This document shows positions 60,941-64,000 of a stretch of 64,000 bases of DNA, piece after piece. The DNA lies in assembly GCF_036327005.1 (NCBI RefSeq), contig NZ_JAUGZK010000004.1, forward strand, positions 1 through 64,000. Direction: 5' to 3'. The position numbers and the translations under genes are program-made. The stretch comes from Alkalimonas mucilaginosa. GTDB taxonomy: Bacteria; Pseudomonadota; Gammaproteobacteria; Enterobacterales; Alteromonadaceae. A model generated the notes under the pieces. The model had not been told where the DNA came from and did not search any database. It saw only the letters and a list, made by a program, of their open reading frames with translations. The first letter of the stretch is position 1. Each line of letters starts with the position of its first letter.

Positions 60941-61375
60941 ATGAAATCCATAGCCTTGGTAGCACACGATGGTAAGAAACAGGATCTACTTGATTGGGTG
61001 AAGGCCCATACTGACTTTTTTGCCGACAAAATGTTGTATGCCACAGGGACCACCGGCTCTTTATTGGCAGATGTTCTTGGCAAGAGTGTGCACTGTTTCG
61101 CCAGTGGTCCCCTCGGTGGCGACCAGCAAATTGGAGCTCTTATTGCTGAGCAAAAAGTAGATTGGCTGGTTTTCTTCTGGGACCCGCTGAGTTCACAGCC
61201 GCACGATCCGGATGTAAAGGCACTGATCCGGCTGGCGGTGGTGTGGAATATCCCGGTGGCCTGCAACAGAGCCACCGCGGATTTTATTGTACACTCAAGC
61301 TTGTTGCAGCAGGATTACCAACGCGAAGTGCCTGATTTCAGGGCGTATCAGAACCGCCTGCAGCCAAAAGCTTAA
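60941..61375 (+). CDS. mgsA: Methylglyoxal synthase MgsA
   Basis: A 144-residue enzyme converting dihydroxyacetone phosphate to methylglyoxal and phosphate, a bypass relieving sugar-phosphate stress. The active-site region reads YATGTTGSLL, then GPLGGDQQIGALIAE (aspartate catalyst) and FFWDPLSSQPHDPDVKALIR (about 81-100). The ATG at 60941 gives a protein without the roughly ten-residue N-terminal extension of E. coli MgsA. It converges on mrpG with a four-base overlap. Confidence 0.97.
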   Translation: MKSIALVAHDGKKQDLLDWVKAHTDFFADKMLYATGTTGSLLADVLGKSVHCFASGPLGGDQQIGALIAEQKVDWLVFFWDPLSSQPHDPDVKALIRLAVVWNIPVACNRATADFIVHSSLLQQDYQREVPDFRAYQNRLQPKA

Positions 61376-61758
61376 GGTTTTTCCTGTGTATCTTGCATCT
61401 GCTCCGGGCTGCGTAGCACATGGGTTTCTTCGTCGTAGCGGCCATGCAGCTCGTCTTTGACGGTTTTATCCCACAACGGCACACCGATAAAATAACCAGC
61501 CCGGCCGATAGCATGTGCTGCAATTGGGGATGTTAGGGTAGTAAAAGCCATCACAGCCAGTGCTTTTAAGGTAACGCCGCTATCGACAAAAAACAGCATC
61601 ACACCGCACATGATAAGGCCTGCACCCAGTACGCCTGATTTGGTGGTGGCGTGCATACGGGTCAGCAAATCCGGCATGCGAAATACGCCTAGGGAGGCTA
61701 CCAGCATAAAGAAACTGCCAGCGACGATAAACAGAGCCGCCAGAATATCAATGATCAT
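61372..61758 (-). CDS. mrpG: Na+/H+ antiporter subunit MrpG (MnhG)
   Basis: A 128-residue inner-membrane subunit of the multi-subunit Mrp cation/proton antiporter. Three membrane helices (about 4-26, 44-62, 66-86) carry the family core FRMPDLLTRMHATTKSGVLG (about 26-45). The C-terminal third is polar and charged. It overlaps mrpF by 11 bases and ends the operon. Confidence 0.95.
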   Translation of the reverse strand: MIIDILAALFIVAGSFFMLVASLGVFRMPDLLTRMHATTKSGVLGAGLIMCGVMLFFVDSGVTLKALAVMAFTTLTSPIAAHAIGRAGYFIGVPLWDKTVKDELHGRYDEETHVLRSPEQMQDTQEKP

Positions 61759-62032
61759 CGCGATGACTCCCTTTTTCTAAGTAACGGGCAAAACCGATAG
61801 CGGCAAGAAATGCGGTCAATGCCAGCACCATGGCGACATCAATAAAGGCGTCACGGCCGGTGCGGATAGCATAGAGTCCAATCAAGCCGACGGTCATCGA
61901 GGCTATTAACTCAAGGGCAACCACCCGATCCGGCAGGGTAGGACCTTTAAATAAGCGCCAGAGTGCCAGAAACATGGCCACGCTGAGGACCGCAAAACAT
62001 AACCAGAGTGTGTAATCGAGTACTGAATTCAT
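61748..62032 (-). CDS. mrpF: Na+/H+ antiporter subunit MrpF (MnhF)
   Basis: A 94-residue subunit with three membrane helices. Family features are LFKGPTLPDRVVALELIASM (about 27-46) and a conserved aspartate in AFIDVAMVLALTAFL. The start overlaps the mrpE stop by four bases. Confidence 0.95.
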   Translation of the reverse strand: MNSVLDYTLWLCFAVLSVAMFLALWRLFKGPTLPDRVVALELIASMTVGLIGLYAIRTGRDAFIDVAMVLALTAFLAAIGFARYLEKGSHRDDH

Positions 62033-62502
62033 CGCATCACCCGCAGAATTTTGGTTTCCATTCGCTTTAGCTCATTCATCACATCTGCTTCGTTATGCAG
62101 GTACATAACATGGACATAGAGCACCTTTCGATCTGAAGATACATCCAGGCTTAATGAACCCGGAGTCAGTGAAATCGCATTGGCCAGCATGGTTATTTCC
62201 AGATCAGACTCTGCCCGCAGTGGCATCGCAATCACACCTGGTTTCATCAGGTGGATGGGGGTTAACACATCGTAGGCAACCTTGAGGTTCGCCATAATCA
62301 GTTCTTTGGTAAAGAACACCACAAAGCTGAACATGCGCGGTACCCGCAAACGATACTGGCGAACATCCGGGTGTTGCCGGAAGACCAGTACCAGCACCAG
62401 ATAACCGATAATAAAACCAATCAGCAAACCCCCGGCATTCATGGTGTCGGTCAAGGCTGCCCAGATCAGCGCCAATACCAGGTTCGAAAGCAATACATTC
62501 AT
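62029..62502 (-). CDS. mrpE: Na+/H+ antiporter subunit MrpE (MnhE)
   Basis: A 157-residue subunit with N-terminal membrane helices (about 4-40) and a third near 60-80. The C-terminal cytoplasmic part shows the family pattern LANAISLTPGSLSLDVSSDR and VLYVHVMYLHNE. It overlaps mrpD and mrpF by four bases each, consistent with tight translational coupling. Confidence 0.95.
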   Translation of the reverse strand: MNVLLSNLVLALIWAALTDTMNAGGLLIGFIIGYLVLVLVFRQHPDVRQYRLRVPRMFSFVVFFTKELIMANLKVAYDVLTPIHLMKPGVIAMPLRAESDLEITMLANAISLTPGSLSLDVSSDRKVLYVHVMYLHNEADVMNELKRMETKILRVMR

Positions 62503-64000
62503 GGTGTGGTGCCTCCCAATACTGCTTCAATATAACCAGCCGGGTTGAGTAGCTGCTCTGCCGCCATCTCAGCCATCAGATAAATGGGTTGGCCAAACAG
62601 GCCGATAGCAACCGTCATGGCAGCCAGTAGGCCGATGGTCCAATACAGCAGCGCATTACGGGTCGGTGCCGGTACTGCCGGATTGGGTTCTGGCGAGGCT
62701 TTCCAGAAAGCTTCATTCCAAATCTTAATCATGGAAAACAGCGTCAGTAAACCAACCAACAGGGCAATACCCACCGCCCACCAGGCACTGGCCTCGACAC
62801 CGGCCTTGATTAGAATAAATTTGGCAAAGAAACCTGATAATGGTGGAACACCTGCCAGTGAAAGAGCAGGGATCAGGAATAACACCGCCAAGCCTGGGTG
62901 GTTGCGGTACAGACCGCCGAGCTTTTTCAGTTCGAAACTACCGCCTAAGCGGTACATTAAGCCGGCTACCAGGAACAGGTTGGCCTTCACAATGATGTGG
63001 TGCATGATGTAGAACACACCGCCAATCAATGCCAGCGGGGTGAACAGTGCCAGGCCTAGAATCATGTAGCCAATCTGACTGATGATGTGAAAGCTTAAAA
63101 TGCGCCGTACCTCAAACTGGGCCGCAGCACCAAGCACACCGGTTAACATGGTGAAAATGGCAATCCACAGCAAAATTTCGTGGGTAAAGCCAGTATCGGC
63201 GGTAAAAATCAGCGTAAATACCCGATACAGCGCATAAACACCCACTTTGGTCAGCAAGCCGGCAAAAATAGCCGATACTGCCACCTGAGGGGTGTGGTAA
63301 GACGCAGGTAGCCAGAAAAACAGCGGGAAGGCTGCTGCTTTAATCGCAAAAGCAATCAGGAACAGACTGGCAATCACCGTCACCATCTTCTGGTCTTCCA
63401 GGCTGGCCAGCTTCACCGCAATATCGGCCATATTCAAGGTGCCAACCAGGCCATAGGTTAAGCCGATGGCGGTCAGGAATAAAGCCGAAGAAAGCAGGTT
63501 CAGTGTGACGTACTTAATGGCCCCTTCCATTTGAGCCCGCTCACCGCCTAAAATCAGTAAGGCAAAAGAAGCAACCAGCAATACTTCGAACCAGACATAG
63601 AGGTTAAAAATATCGCCGGTTAAAAAAGCACCGTTTACCCCGGCCAGCAGCAAATGCAGCAGCGGGTAATAACCAAAACGCTCAAAGCGCTTGCGCACAG
63701 TCTTTAAACTATACAAAGCAGTTGCGAAGCCGGTAATGGACGCCAGCACCACCATAATGGCACCCAGCATATCGGATACCAATACAATGCCAAAGGGTGC
63801 TGGCCAGGACCCAACCTCTAATACCTGGATACCAACCTGGCGGGTATGCAGTAGCAACCAAACCGAGCATATCAACAAAGCGCCGGTGCCTATAGCACCT
63901 AACCAACGCTGGGCACTGTGGTTACTGAGCACTGTCAGCGAAAGGGCACCGAGCAGTAGCGGAATTATAATCGGGAGTGCAACCAATACTTCCAGATCCA
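62499..64000 (-). CDS. mrpD: Na+/H+ antiporter subunit MrpD (MnhD), start codon just outside the window
   Basis: A roughly 500-residue proton-pumping subunit related to complex I NuoL/M/N, with about 14 helices. Characteristic are FNLYVWFEVLLVASFALL, the lysine-bearing helix AFAIKAAAFPLFFWLPASY and the discontinuous helix region LLTKVGVYALYRVF. An in-frame TTG at 63986 could serve, but the frame remains open to the right edge and the last codon reads -TG followed by Asp-Leu-Glu-Val. The true ATG therefore probably starts at base 64001. Confidence 0.93.
   Translation of the reverse strand, partial: DLEVLVALPIIIPLLLGALSLTVLSNHSAQRWLGAIGTGALLICSVWLLLHTRQVGIQVLEVGSWPAPFGIVLVSDMLGAIMVVLASITGFATALYSLKTVRKRFERFGYYPLLHLLLAGVNGAFLTGDIFNLYVWFEVLLVASFALLILGGERAQMEGAIKYVTLNLLSSALFLTAIGLTYGLVGTLNMADIAVKLASLEDQKMVTVIASLFLIAFAIKAAAFPLFFWLPASYHTPQVAVSAIFAGLLTKVGVYALYRVFTLIFTADTGFTHEILLWIAIFTMLTGVLGAAAQFEVRRILSFHIISQIGYMILGLALFTPLALIGGVFYIMHHIIVKANLFLVAGLMYRLGGSFELKKLGGLYRNHPGLAVLFLIPALSLAGVPPLSGFFAKFILIKAGVEASAWWAVGIALLVGLLTLFSMIKIWNEAFWKASPEPNPAVPAPTRNALLYWTIGLLAAMTVAIGLFGQPIYLMAEMAAEQLLNPAGYIEAVLGGTTP

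Noticed and set aside
60723..60965. Minus-strand frame and small plus-strand frame between ilvC and mgsA
   Set aside because: Both run through the intrinsic terminator at 60867-60891 and resemble nothing known; they are treated as non-coding.

Overview
The window is a compact, roughly half-GC chromosomal segment from a gammaproteobacterium. Gene order strongly resembles the enteric and Alteromonadales core genome: recQ-yigI-rarD, gmk-rpoZ-spoT-recG, yicC/rph-pyrE, dut-coaBC/radC-rpmB-rpmG-mutM, the rpoN-lpt-kds/mla-murA cluster, degS-degQ-zapG/zapE-rplM-rpsI-petABC-sspAB, and ilvY/ilvC. The combination with a TPP-riboswitch thiamine-uptake operon, an Mrp antiporter and a 7TM-DISM sensor suggests a free-living aquatic member of Alteromonadales/Chromatiaceae, of the Rheinheimera/Alishewanella/Arsukibacterium kind. 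The genus is an inference from gene order and protein style, not from a database search.

Layout. 1-330 is a hairpin-rich non-coding stretch with a terminator. 330-6628 holds a membrane cyclic-di-GMP-type sensor with a degenerate GGDEF motif, recQ, a YigI-type thioesterase and rarD. 6625-12430 (minus strand) is the gmk-rpoZ-spoT-ridA-recG group for stringent response and DNA repair. 12518-13810 is a small accessory scar: a DUF4442-like gene, an orphan winged-helix ORF, the N-terminal stump of a Fic-type gene and the N-terminal stump of a phage integrase. 13849-21220 returns to core genes: yicC, rph, pyrE, dgkA, dut, coaBC, radC, rpmB, rpmG and mutM. 21222-27449 is envelope and ion homeostasis: an Omp85-like barrel, an MscS channel with an unknown partner, mgtE behind a leader with two mutually exclusive hairpins, and an NPP-type phosphodiesterase lipoprotein.

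27629-29537 is the least explained part: two AT-rich genes on one strand, one for an extremely acidic exported protein and one for a three-helix membrane protein with ankyrin-like repeats. 29706-33717 is a thiamine salvage operon: TPP riboswitch, TonB-dependent receptor, YkoF-like thiamine-binding protein, PnuT-type permease and a choline/thiamine-kinase-fold enzyme. Together they would carry thiamine across both membranes and trap it by phosphorylation.

33703-36218 carries a tiny helix-turn-helix protein and an exported S9 peptidase. 36263-43997 (minus strand) is the nitrogen-PTS/sigma-54/LPS-transport cluster: npr, rapZ, ptsN, hpf, rpoN, lptB, lptA, lptC, kdsC, kdsD and a Ca/Na exchanger. 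Diverging from it, 44264-48797 holds mlaFEDCB, ibaG and murA. 48830-53206 holds periplasmic proteases DegS and DegQ/P, ZapG and ZapE. 53415-58163 holds rplM-rpsI, the cytochrome bc1 operon and sspAB. 58206-61375 holds ilvY/ilvC and mgsA. The window closes inside an mrp operon (G, F, E and nearly all of D, minus strand); the first base of the mrpD start codon appears to lie just outside.

Most of the window is well-known core biology. The parts that merit a second look are the acidic-protein/ankyrin-like pair, the mgtE leader, the Fic/integrase scar, the degenerate GGDEF-EAL sensor and the repeat-flanked non-coding region at the left edge.
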